The position numbers and the translations under genes were made by a program. The notes beneath the pieces were generated by a model. It was not told where the DNA came from and did no database searches. It saw only the letters and a list, made by a program, of their open reading frames with translations. A stretch of 64,000 nucleotides of DNA from Clarkia xantiana subsp. parviflora (lineage: Eukaryota > Streptophyta > Magnoliopsida > Myrtales > Onagraceae). The DNA is taken from positions 31,336,761 through 31,400,760 of the forward strand of contig JAPTYO010000008.1 in assembly GCA_036873135.1 (NCBI GenBank). Direction: 5' to 3'. Below are positions 32,503 to 43,500 of the stretch, piece by piece (within the stretch, counting starts at the first letter, position 1; every line of letters begins with the position of its first letter).

Positions 32503-33902
32503 GACACGACGAACATCAAGATAAGAGAAATTTCCGAGGAACCGGAAATACCCCGACACTCTACCAACGACAACAACCGAGTCAAATAGTTTTATCCAAG
32601 CCTAAGGTCGGGTTTTGGAAAAAATTACCATTATACCCTCCAACAAAGATTAACACACCAACGGCGGCACGACATCAAATTCAAGACCGGGATAGCCCAA
32701 TCGGACAAGAAACCATATCCGGACGACCGGCAAACATTTTTCCCCAAAATCCACAACTACCAACGGCTATCTACGGCAATCCCACATTCAATCAAATTTC
32801 GGAAATCAAGCATCGGCAATCAAATATCAACGATTCAAAAATCAACTTTTTACGCGGTAATGGAAAGGAAAAGAGCGGACCTTCGGAAAACCCGACCCGA
32901 TGTGATAAACGGGTCCGGATTTCAAATTTGAACGTTGCCGGAAATCAGGTCCTCGCCGGAGCTGTGATTCCCTCGCCGCCGGAGCTTCGATTTTTCCGCC
33001 GCCGGAGTCGAGCCACGTCCGTCTCCGCCCGTCCCGCCGCTGTGGCCGTCCGTCGAAGTGGTGGACCTCCTCGCCGTCGGGAACAACGGCCTCTGTCGCC
33101 TCCGCCGTACCCAGCACCGCCGGCAGCCGCTGTCCGCCTGAAGTCGAGCCCTCGTCCTCGGCTGGGCTTGTCTTCCTCGTCGCCGTCCCGATCAAGATGC
33201 TGGCCGGAATTTCAGGTGCCCACCGGAATTTTGGCCGGCCCTTACCTTGGGGGTGCTCTCCAACCTTTCTTGCTCTCCAAGGGTAAGTGAAGAAGGAAGA
33301 TAGTGGCTAGGGTGACTCTTGGAGGTATTTTTCTAACTCTCCTCTTTTATGTTAAAAGGATGATAGGGTTTTTTAGGGGTTTTAATCACCACCATCCATC
33401 TCTCCTTAAGTAAAATCTAAGGGCCAAGGAAAAACCATTATTTTTATCCCTTTCACCTATAGCTAAGTATATTCCCATACTTAGAAAAATTATCAAGATA
33501 GTTTTATTTTTGAGCATTCCATACTTAGGAAAATTTTTGGGCCAAAATAAAAATTTCTCCTTAATTAAGTGGAATCCTGGCACGAAATTGAAGCGTAAGT
33601 TGTTTAGTTGCATTCGTATCACACCCCTGTGCAAGTTTGTATTTTTTGAGTAGGCACCTGTAGCAAAGATAAGTTTATTACTCCCGACTCAGACGGACGC
33701 GTGCCTAGACACACGTCCGTGCTACTCTGACGTTTACAATTCCTCTATCTCATTAGACAGGGGGCAAAGTCAGAGGCACATATCCATGGGTAAGCAGGCA
33801 TTCAGACAAAGAAGGTAAAATCCCGGTTTCAAATTGCGCGTGTCATACCATCCTAAAATAGAGTCAATCAAGGGTTAGGCCATTGGTTGACTCGGGGGCA
33901 TG
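32503..33902 (-). other. Upstream region of the gypsy-C antisense gene, GC-rich block
   Basis: No conserved protein. Positions 32920-33260 are strikingly GC-rich with CGCCGG-type repeats and have overlapping open frames on both strands, which is expected of such composition. A perfect plus-strand splice donor, GTAAGT, is at 33283. The block would be the promoter or leader of the antisense gene, or captured host sequence. The end (GACTCGGGGGCATG, 33889-33902) is the polypurine tract of the element. Confidence 0.6.
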
Positions 33903-34811
33903 TGATGGATATACGCCCAATTTGAACCCGTTGACTTCCGAACCGTTGTATTTTTATCGTCCCATTTATGATTGCAAATCGAAACTTCAACCCGGACACT
34001 TCGCGAGAACATCGACGGCTCGGACGGGGCCGAAGCGCCCGTCCGACAGGGGCGAACTCACCTAGGTGAGGTTGGGTGGCCACACCCGACCTCCCCTAGG
34101 GGAGATCGGGTTGGCCGACCCGATCTCTCCTAGGAGAGATCGGGTTGGCCAACCCGATCTCTCCTAGGAGAGATCGGGTCAGCCAACCCGATCTCTCCTA
34201 GGAGAGATCGGGTCGGCCAACCCGATCCCTCCTAGGAGGGATGGGGTTGGCCAACCCCACCCTCCCTAGGAGGGGTTGGGTGTCCTCACCCAACCCCTAC
34301 CCTTGGGGGTCGGATTTCTCCCCCCCCAAGGGTCCCGGCACCCCTTTCAGACGCCCATGCTCGGTCCACTCCGCCTACCTCCTCCGAATCCTAAGGTCTT
34401 AATTATGCGCTTAAAGGTTAATTAATTGTGTTTAAGGGCTAACGATGTCATTAAGCCACCTTAATGACACCGTTGCCTATAAATACCCCACCTTCACAAT
34501 TCATTTACACATCTTGGCCATTTGGACATTTTAGCTCTGACATCTCTCTAGCTTTATCTCTCTAGAAATATAGTTCTGACTTAGGCATCGGAGAGGGTTC
34601 ACCAGGCACCACCCCCCCCCCTCCTCCGTGTCTGGTATTGCCCCTTTTGCAGGGCAAAGGGAGAGAAGAAGAGAAGGAACCAAGGGAAGAAGGAAAGGAA
34701 GAAGGACATAGACAAAGGCAAGGCAACTCGAGAAGACCGGATCATACACAGCCCCCGTAAGGAGTGAGATCAAAGCCGACACCCCGTTGACCTAGATCCC
34801 ATAACTTAACA
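33903..34811 (+). repeat. Gypsy-C 3' LTR
   Basis: The 909-bp repeat is the partner of 24379-25251. The palindrome array is at 34057-34332, one unit longer than in the 5' LTR. The TATA box is at 34478-34485. CCTGA follows at 34812-34816. Confidence 0.94.
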
Positions 34812-34970
34812 CCTGATTTTTCGCGCCTGTCCTTTTCTGAAAAGTGCTTTTCAGGCCGTTTCATCATTACGTCTGTTGTCCTTCTGCACGTTTCATCTCA
34901 ACGGTCCAGATTAAGACTCTTCGACTTCGACGACTCGGATCGAAATGTCCTTTCAACCGCCTTCTTCGAC

Positions 34971-34977
34971 TATAAAA
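34971..34977 (+). promoter_or_regulatory. TATA box of the gypsy-B antisense gene
   Basis: TATAAAA stands about 180 bp upstream of the ATG at 35151, in a CT-rich region with a triple CTCCGCGATTT-like repeat at 35030-35065 that resembles a plant 5' leader. It is only about 155 bp from the right end of gypsy-C. Confidence 0.6.
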
Positions 34978-35150
34978 CCCTAGCCATGGTCATAATTTAA
35001 CTTTTACCGTCTTCGAATTCTCAAGAGCTCTCTGCGATTTCTCCGCGATTTCTCCGCGATTCCAAGCTCTGTGATTTCGAAGGTCTTTGGAGTTTCTCCA
35101 ATCATCTTTCCGACGACGTTTCGTTCATCTCCTTCAACCTCTACTTCATC

Positions 35151-37864
35151 ATGTCTGGTAAGGGATTCCCCTTTGTTGCTTGTTCGTCTTTTCCTTTTTT
35201 ATAGCTTTCCAAGAGTCCCACTGTATTTTTCTTGCCATGGTTGCTTTTCAGACAGCGGTTCCAGCTCTGAGGGGAGAAAACCCTTTAATTTTGATTATGC
35301 TCCGAATGAGATCTCCAATACTGCTTATGATGCAGCCCTCCGAGAGGGTTGTATCACTATCACCTGGGAACCCCGTTTCCCGTATCCTTGGCCTCGCCCC
35401 TCGAGTAATCCTGAGGTCACTCGTCCCCAGAAAGGGGAGGTATTTGTCTCTACGGGACAAGTATCAGCGGGGATCAGATTCCCCTTTTGTGGTAATCTGG
35501 TCGAGATGTGCCAGCATTACAAGACACATCCCACTACCTTTTCTCCCCATGCCATCCGTCTCTGGAACGCCTTTCAAGTTCTCTGCTTCCGACAAAAGTG
35601 GGTCTACAGCCTCCAGCTCTTCAGAACCTTTTATGGGATGAAGTGCAATGAGGCGGGGGTTTGCGCCTTCTACCCTCGGATGCCTAAGTGGAGTAAGCAG
35701 CAGCTTGCTCGATGTGGTTGGACCAATGACACCTGGAAGGTGGTCAAGGGCCGGGGACTCTTGGTTGATACAGGGTCCGACAACAATAGCTGGAAGAAGA
35801 GCTACTTCTTTATCCGACACTCTTCGATTCCCTGGCCTCGGTGGGAGGTGGCGGCGGACCCTCCGCCTGCTTTCCATACTTACGCCGACGAGGATTTTGA
35901 AACTCTCCAACTTATCCAGCTTTATCGGTGGGGGGAGTCTTACACTCCCCTCAACGCCAACTCTCTTGTGGAGCGGGACCTGGTGCACGCCGGGATCCGA
36001 CTCCTTGATATTGTCTCTGGGGGGCAGCTCTTCGACGACCCTTCTAATATGGTCCCTTGGGTAAACTTCTAACTCTTCTTTGTTTACTATTTGCAGCCAA
36101 GAAGGTATCTGTGCTGACCGATCTATTCCTTAAGCAGGGGGAGACTGATGCTGTCCGCCCCTCGCGGAAGAGGAAGTCCGCCAAGAAGGCTGCTGCTCGG
36201 TCGGGGTCTCCTTCAGCGGAGCAACCTAAGCGGAACCGGGTGGATCTGGACCAGCTTTTTGATGTCCAGAATGCTGAAGAAGGTAAAAAGCTCCGACTTG
36301 CTATAAAATCATACAGGAGGATGGTCCCGAAGGATTTGATACCTTCAACCAAAGAGGCCCGTATCGCTGACGTCAAACGAATCCTTCGAAGCGAAACTCC
36401 TCGTGTCTTGAAGGCGGGCTATTATCATTTTCGCGGGAAGGATCAATACGTCTCCCGACGTATCATTTGGTGTAAGAATCCCGATGAACTTCCTGACTAC
36501 ATTTCTGAAGCTTCTCATTCTCCAGGTGCAGGTCGCTCGGGAGCTCCATCGGGTGCTGCAGCTTCTGCGGACGCACCGCCTTCAGCGGGGGTGCCTTCCT
36601 CAGCTGGAGAGAAGGCTCCAACTGGCGAACAGTTTCGTCAGGTGGAAACTTTGGACTCCTCCGAGGAGACTGACGAGGGTGGCTCCCTTCGTCAGCGTCG
36701 GAAGGCGGGGCAATCCCCCTTGAAACCAACCCCTCAGGGGCTGCCTCCTTCATCTTCTCCGCAGCAGCGGCAGCCATCGCCTATCCATGACTTCACTCCT
36801 TCCCCTGTTCGGGCCGAGACAGAGGCATGCCCTTCCACTCATCGTCCTCTTTCTCCTCTTGCTCTTGATGGGAACTTCTACAGGCCCTTCGATTCTTCAC
36901 AAGATAATGCCCCCTGGACTCCTCTCCAGACGCTTCAAGGAGTCCCGCTCACACAAGGGGAGCAGGACCGGGAGCTGGCCCTGCATCTGATGGCAGGCTC
37001 GATCCTGCCTACTATGCGGTATCCGATTTGCCTCAATCGGACGCACATGCAGCGGGATGTCAGGGATATGGCCATGCGCCGTATAGAGGTAAGACTTCGC
37101 TTCTTTCTTTTTGATGATAAATCGGGTCGTTTGTCCATTAACACTTTTCCTTCTTATTACAGGAGCTCGGGGACTTCAACCGTCTCATCGGGTATGTCAT
37201 TGCCTATGATGAGTCCCGGGAGCGGGACCGAGGGATCCGCGAGCAGCTTCAGGAGGATCTCAAGGCCTCCCAGTCTTCGCGGGGAAAGCTTGTCAAGGAA
37301 CAGGCTGTCCTCAATCAGAAGGTTCGGGACCTCCAGCAGCAGATCGGGGACTTCGAGGGGCTCTTGAGGCAAGAGCGGCAGGAGCGGGAGGCAGCTGTGG
37401 ACAGGCTGACCCAGGAGAAGAAGGCTGCCGAGGACAAACTGGTCCTCGAGAAGAAGGCTCTGGAGGAGCAAATCGCGGGATTTCCTGCGCAGCTGGCCGA
37501 GGCGGAGGTGAAGGGTCGGGAGGACTATCGGAGGTCCGAGGACTTTCAAGCCGATGCCATGAAGTTCTTTGGTGCGGAGGTGGAGAACACTCTCTTCAAT
37601 GCAGTTGAGGAGCTCCACCTGGAGTACGGGGACGCTATCAATTTCGACAAGTCTCCTTCTCTCGCTCCCTTTGCGAAGAAGTATTTTGCTCTTTCCGAGG
37701 AGAGTGATGGGGGGAGTACCCCCGTAATTGTCGAAGACGCTTCTGAACTTCCAAGTGCGGACGCCCCGATAACCAATCCTCCCGAAGCCAACCCTGTGGA
37801 TCCTTCTGTTACCGACTCCGCGGACCCAGCTGCTGCCAACGCTGCCGACAAGGACCAAGCTTGA
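35151..37864 (+). CDS. Antisense multi-exon gene of gypsy-B
   Basis: Opposite to gag-pol. The first exon is ATGTCTG (35151-35157), then a GT-AG intron at 35158-35251 that joins in frame to DSGSSSEGRKPFNFDYAPNE. Exon 2 carries IRFPFCGNLVEMCQHY, AIRLWNAFQVLCFRQKW, YSLQLFRTFYG and KKSYFFIRH, matching the gypsy-C gene. An intron follows near 36061-36101; its exact borders are unclear because the obvious sites give only about 40 bp. Exon 3 is basic and Pro/Ser-rich. The intron 37089-37162 joins in frame to a coiled-coil exon (LRQERQEREAAVDRLTQEKK onward) ending at TGA, 37862-37864. Function unknown; the family is known from Tat elements. Confidence 0.78.
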
Positions 37865-38049
37865 ATGTTTATTTTTAGAGTCCTTGTATCTTCTTCTCTT
37901 TTGTCGTCGTCGGGCCCTTGAGCCCTTATCAATATCAGACTTTTTTAGATTCTTTCGTTGCACTTCTCCGAGTGACTTTACTATACGTGCTTGGGTCGAA
38001 ACCTCGACACTTAAGACATTCTCGTACGTCCTTCCCAACGATTTAGTAA
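37865..38049 (+). other. 3' flank of the gypsy-B antisense gene
   Basis: Short T-rich non-coding stretch after the stop, probably 3' untranslated region; no conserved motif seen. Confidence 0.5.
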
Positions 38050-38820
38050 CTTGTCCCACTTAAGGCGACTTATCATCATGCACCACTGAAGGCGACTTTT
38101 CATCGTGCACCACTTAAGGCGACTTTTCAACTTGCGCCACCTAAGGCGACTTAATATCGTGCACCACTGAAGGCGACTTTACATCGTGCACCACTTAAGG
38201 CGACTTTTCAACTTGCGCCACCTAAGGCGACTTAATATCGTGCACCACTGAAGGCGACTTTACATCGTGCACCACTTAAGGCGACTTAATATTACTTAGA
38301 GTAAATCTATGAATCACGCATCACTTAAGACGACTTAATATTGTGCACCACTCAAGGCGACTTTTCTCGACTTAGAGTAAATCCAAACACATGCATCACT
38401 TAAGACGACTTAATTCCGCGCACCACCTAAGGCGACTTAGTTCCATGCATTACTTAAGACGACTTAACACTTAGAATAAATCTAAAGATCGTGCACCACT
38501 CAAGGCGACTTTTCCCGTGCGCCACTGAAGGCGACTTTTCTCGTGCACCACTGAAGGCGACTTTTCTCGTGCACCACTGAAGGCGACTTTTTAATACTTA
38601 GAATAAATCTAAGGATAACTCTGATTGGAAGCAACCTCTTTATTTATTGACGGCACAAAATTGGCTTACATCGAATTAAACGATACACAGCATACACCAC
38701 TTAAGGCGATTTTTACATCGGGCACCACTTAAGGCGACTTTATCGGGTACCACTTAAGGCGACTTTATCGGGCACCACTTAAGGCGACTTCATCGGGCAC
38801 CACTTAAGGCGACTTTATTC
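38050..38820 (-). repeat. Tandem repeat array of gypsy-B
   Basis: More than twenty copies of a unit of about 27-30 bp based on CACCACTTAAGGCGACTTT and variants (ACTGAAGG, ACCTAAGG, AAGACGACTT), broken in places by CTTAGAGTAAATCTAA. It sits between the integrase end and the antisense gene, the same relative place as the hairpin array of gypsy-C. The integrase stop codon overlaps its edge. Confidence 0.9.
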
Positions 38821-40540
38821 AAGCATGGTGTTTCTTCAAGTGTTCGCCACTAAAAGAATGCTTTAACGTTCTGCCATCGAGGTCTTCCAACTTGTATGCA
38901 TTCGGAGCTGGAATCCCCACGACCTTATAAGGTCCTTCCCATTTTGGTGACATCTTGTTGATTCGATCCAAAAGGGTGAACTCGTTGCGACGCCAAACCA
39001 GCTCCCCGACGAAGAACTGTTGGGACTTCACTCGCCGATTGTAGTACCTGGCCGTCGCCAATGGCATTCGAGCCTGGACTTCATCGGCTTCCCGCCTCTT
39101 CTCTTCGAGTAAGTCCAGGTCCAGACGTCTCACTTCATCGTTCGTCAGGGGCTCGTAATATCTCATTCGATGGGACGCCACAGCTACCTCTACGGGGGCG
39201 ACAGCTTCCGTGCCATAGACGAGGCCAAACGGAGTCTCCCCTGTTGATCGTTTGGGTGTCGTTCTAACAGCCCAAAGCACGTTTTCCAGTTCGTTCAGCC
39301 ACTTGCCCTTCAAGGCATAGACCCTCTTCTTTAGGCCATCCATCACAATTTTGTTGGCTGATTCCACCTGGCCATTAGTCTGAGCATGACGCACAGAAGC
39401 AGTCCGATGCTCGATGTTCAACTCCTCCAGATACTCCCTCACCTGAGAGCCGTTAAACGGTGGACCATTGTCGCTGATCACCACCTTAGGAATCCCGTAT
39501 CTGGACACAATATGGGTCTGGAGGAACTTGACGATCTGGTTCCCTATTGTTCTGGCCAACGCCTTTGCCTCTATCCATTTCGAAAAATAATTGATAGCTA
39601 CAAGTAAATACTTACATTGTCCTTGTGCTTGTGGAAGAGGTCCCACCAAGTCGATGCCCCACTGCGCGAAGGGCCACGCGCTCTTGATTGATGTCAGATT
39701 AGCGGCCGGAGCCGCGATACTCGGGGCGTACCTCTGGCACGCATCGCAGGATCGGACCAACGCCATTGCTTCTTTGTTCATCGTGGGCCAATAGTAGCCT
39801 AAGTTCAACACCTTCCTCATAATGGATCGGGCCCCTTCGTGACAAGCCGCGACCCCTTCATGCATTTCCTTCAGGATTCGACTGGTGTCGGGTTCTGCTA
39901 CACACTTCAAGTACGGAGTTGAGAACCAGCCCTTCTTGTATAGCTGATTGTCCAGCATCACATAATTGGCCGCGATCCGACGTATCCTGTCCACTGCCAC
40001 TTGATCATCGGAGACTGCCCCCGTAGTCAAGTACGCGACTATCGGGGTCATCCAGGTTGGCTCCTCCTCCGATCTTGCTTCAATGGCGCACACCTGTGTT
40101 GGGTCGATGTTTGATAAGATCACCTTCTCCAAGAAGTGCACCTTCCGATTTTCTTCCAAGGGTGCCCCCAAAGCAAATTTGCTCAAGGCATCTGCCTCTA
40201 CATTTTCCTCCCTTGGAATAGCCTCGATATCGAAGCTTTTGAAGCTCTCTTTCAGGGTTTGTACCTCTCGCAGGTACTTTTTCATTATCGGACTTCTTGC
40301 TTCGTATCGCCCTTGAACCTGGTTCACGATTAACGCTGCGTCGCACTTCACTCTCAAGTGATCGATTCCAGTGCCTTTAGCAATTTTTAGGCCCGTGTTA
40401 AGAGCTTCATACTCCGCTTCGTTGTTTGTGGCCTTGAATGTTAAAGCCAAGGCGTATCGGAGCGGCTCACCTTCACCCGGTGGTATCAACAAAAAGCCTG
40501 CTCCTGATTCGTCCGAACTCGCGGAGCCATCCGTGTACAT
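38819..40540 (-). CDS. Gypsy-B second RNase H and integrase
   Basis: 573 codons. Residues about 1-125 are a second RNase H with its four acids: YTDGSASSDES, NNEAEYEAL, KCDAALIVNQ and EADALSKFAL. This extra copy is a mark of Tat elements. The integrase follows with a zinc finger (HEGARSIMRK to CDACQRYA), the catalytic acids in WGIDLVGPL, VISDNGPPFNG and QTNGQVESANK, and a C-terminal part ending HSFSGEHLKKHHA. The start shown is a shifted frame, not a real initiation: it was joined to the upstream polymerase until an indel in the linker at about 40540-40620. The segment itself looks intact. Confidence 0.88.
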   Translation of the reverse strand: MYTDGSASSDESGAGFLLIPPGEGEPLRYALALTFKATNNEAEYEALNTGLKIAKGTGIDHLRVKCDAALIVNQVQGRYEARSPIMKKYLREVQTLKESFKSFDIEAIPREENVEADALSKFALGAPLEENRKVHFLEKVILSNIDPTQVCAIEARSEEEPTWMTPIVAYLTTGAVSDDQVAVDRIRRIAANYVMLDNQLYKKGWFSTPYLKCVAEPDTSRILKEMHEGVAACHEGARSIMRKVLNLGYYWPTMNKEAMALVRSCDACQRYAPSIAAPAANLTSIKSAWPFAQWGIDLVGPLPQAQGQCKYLLVAINYFSKWIEAKALARTIGNQIVKFLQTHIVSRYGIPKVVISDNGPPFNGSQVREYLEELNIEHRTASVRHAQTNGQVESANKIVMDGLKKRVYALKGKWLNELENVLWAVRTTPKRSTGETPFGLVYGTEAVAPVEVAVASHRMRYYEPLTNDEVRRLDLDLLEEKRREADEVQARMPLATARYYNRRVKSQQFFVGELVWRRNEFTLLDRINKMSPKWEGPYKVVGIPAPNAYKLEDLDGRTLKHSFSGEHLKKHHA

Positions 40541-43500
40541 CTCCCAGGGTATTTTCCTTGTTTGGCTGTTCTGATTGCTCTGCCCTCTCTGGTTGTTCTT
40601 CTATCGGGACCTCCATGGTTGCCCCCTCTACAGGGCCCGCTTCTTCCAGATCGGGGGCTGTAGATTCTGCTATAAAATCCGCCAACGCCTGGCCCTTAAT
40701 TGCCGTTCTTGGAGCAAAGTGTATACGAAACTCACTAAGCTCTACTGCCCATTTCACTAATCTTCCCGACGCATCCGGTCGGTTCAAAAAATGCTTCAAA
40801 GGCTGGTTCGTCAGCACAGTAATCTCGTGTGCGTGGAAATAAGGCCTTAGCTTTCGAGCAGTAATAATCAACGCAAAGAGGTACTTCTCAACGGCGGGAT
40901 AGTTTAATTCAGACTTGGCAAACGCCTTGCTTACATAATAAACGGGGACTTGATTACCCTCGACAATCTTTACTAACACAGAGCTAATGGCAAATTCAGA
41001 AACAGCCAAGTTAAGGTAGAGCGGCTCGCCTAGAACCGGTTTCGCCAACGGCGGGAGGGTGCGAAGGTGCTGCTTGAGTGCTTGGAACGCCTCTTCACAT
41101 TTGGCGGTCCATTCGAATTTTTTGTTGGCCCTCAATACTTCAAAAAACGGCATTGATCGGTCGCTGGCTTTGGACAAGAAGCGATTCATTGCAGCTAGTC
41201 GGCCATTCAGCACTTGTACCTCCCGATGGTTTATTGGAGACTGCATCTCCTCGATTGCCCTCAGCTTCTCAGGATTCACCTCAATTCCTCTCTGGCTCAC
41301 CATAAAGCCCAAAAACTTCCCTGAGTGGACTCCGAAGGCGCACTTCGTTGGGTTCAAGCGAACTTGATGGAGCCTCATCCGCTCAAATGCCATGGTTAGG
41401 TTGTGCACATGATCCTCGGCTTGTCGGGACTTCACCAGCATATCATCCACGTAAGCTTCCATGGTTTCTCCCAGCATATCTCCAAACAGTTTGTTCACCA
41501 TCCGTTGGTAGGTGGCCCCAGCATTGATCAACCCGAAAGGCATGACATCGTAGTGATAGATGTCACTGTCCGCATAGAACGCTGTATGGGGAGCGTCTTC
41601 CTTGGCCATCTTGATCTGGTTGTAGCCTGAATACGCATCCATGAAACTCAACAGCTCATGTCCCGACGTGGCATCCACCAACTGGTCGAATCTCGGGAGT
41701 GGATAACAGTCCTTTGGGCAAGCCTTGTTTAAGTCGCGGAAGTCCACACACATTCGCCATTTCCCGTTAGTCTTCTTCACCAGCACTGGATTAGCAACCC
41801 AAGTTTGGAATCGGAGTTCTTTAATGAACCCAGCATCGAGCATCCTGCCCACCTCCTTCTGGATCGCGATCTTCTTGTCTGTGCCCATCGGACGCCTTTT
41901 CTGCGTGATAGGCTTGATCGCGGGGTCTATCTTCAGTTCGTGTACGATCACATCGGGGCTGATTCCTGGCATATCGCTCGGGGACCAGGCAAACAGCTCC
42001 TTGAACTCCTTCAACAACTCCACCAATTTTTGGACTGTCTCCTCAGTCAGAGCAGACCCGATTTTCACCTTCCTCTGGGGTCCGTCGATCTCGACTTCTT
42101 TCAGATCTTCTACGGGGGCGGGACGCCCAAACTCTTCTCTGGGATCTGTGTCTGTCTGGAGGACAGTCATGGCCTCTCGCCTCCTCCTCCGGGTGGCATT
42201 AACATAGCATTTTCGGGAAGCCACCTGGTCGCCCTTGACCTCTCCGACTCCGTGGTCGGTCGGGAACTTCATCTTCTGGTGCACTGTCGAGGCGACCGCC
42301 ATCAGGGGATTAATAGTGGTCCTCTTGATAATCGCGTTGTAGGTCCCCGCGGAATCAACCACAACAAACTCCACGTTCCTCCTTTCTGATTTCCACCCGC
42401 TACCAAACTCCACTGGTAAGGTGATTACTCCTAACGGATAGGAGGTTGAGCCAGAGAACCCGACCATCGGGAAGTTTGCCTCCTTTAGATCTTTCTTCAT
42501 TTTCCCCATAGCCTCCAGCGCATCCATGAATAGAATGTCGGAGGAGCTCCCTCCGTCGATTAGAATTCTCTTCATTTCAAACCCGTCTACATCCAAGGTT
42601 ACCACCAAGGCATCGTCGTGCAGAGTCTCCACGCCTATGAGATCTTCCGACGAAAAGGAGATTACCATCTCTTCTTTCAAGGTCCAGGATCGGGACCTCT
42701 TACCCAACACCACCACCGTAGGGATTCTAGAGGCATAGACTTCTCGGGCGGATGAAGTATCACCTCCAGCAGCAAATCCTCCGTGGATCACGTTGATAGT
42801 GCCCCGTCTCTCCTTGCGAGCACCGGATGACTCTGGATCGGTTCTCTTCTTCTTTGGGGACCGATCGCGGGATCGGGAACGGGACCGCGATCGGGACCGA
42901 GAGCGAGATCGACACCGCTTATCCCCGACAAATTCTTTGAGCTTCCCCTTCTGGATCAGCTTTTCGATCTCCTTCTTCAGTTGTCGACAGTGGTTGGTGT
43001 CGTGGCCATTTGCGCGGTGAAATCGGCAGTATCGATCCGTACGAGATCCCAAGAATTCTCCATCCTTCTTTGGAGGGTACCTGGAGATACCTTGTCGTTC
43101 CATGACTGTCAGCACTTCCGCCATGGAGCAGTTGAGAGGAATGTCGAGATCCTCCCGCTTATCCTTCCTTGAAGAACGTCTATCGTCCCTCCGATCCAGG
43201 CGGCCTCGATTCCTACTACTGTCAGGTTTACCTTTTGATTTGCGATCGTCGGAAGGTTTAACCGACTGCTTCCCTTTGTTCGACTTTGGGGGCTCCAGTT
43301 CTCCCGCGGCTATCTTCGACTCCTGGACATCGATCTGCCGTTTTACCCTCTTCTGTAATGCCTCCATATTCCACACAACTTTCTCAGCCACGCTGTGCAT
43401 CAGGTCGGAGCCATAGGGGGCTGTCAGGTTCCGAATGAAGGTACGGATGGTTTTGCCCTCCGAGATTTCTTCGTCGATCTCTGCCACGCTGGTCGTGTAC

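Larger units (their letters stand above)
24379..34811 (+). mobile_element. Gypsy-C, polymerase-less Ty3/gypsy element
   Basis: A complete 10.4-kb insertion in gypsy-B with duplication CCTGA (24374-24378 and 34812-34816). LTRs are 873 and 909 bp; they differ mainly by one palindrome unit, by run-length changes and by only a few substitutions, so the insertion is recent. Inside: gag, protease, a second partial gag, a hairpin repeat array, an antisense multi-exon gene, a GC-rich stretch and a purine tract. No reverse transcriptase, RNase H or integrase motif is present in any frame of the internal region, so it must be non-autonomous. Confidence 0.93.

Noticed and set aside
32842..33195. Protein genes in the GC-rich block on either strand
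   Set aside because: Open frames on both strands follow from high GC content; neither has a recognisable domain or a good context.
36057..36100. Reading straight through exon 2 into exon 3 of the gypsy-B antisense gene
   Set aside because: Exon 2 runs into a stop in frame just after 36061, and exon 3 is in another frame, so an intron or an indel is required. Its exact borders could not be settled by eye.
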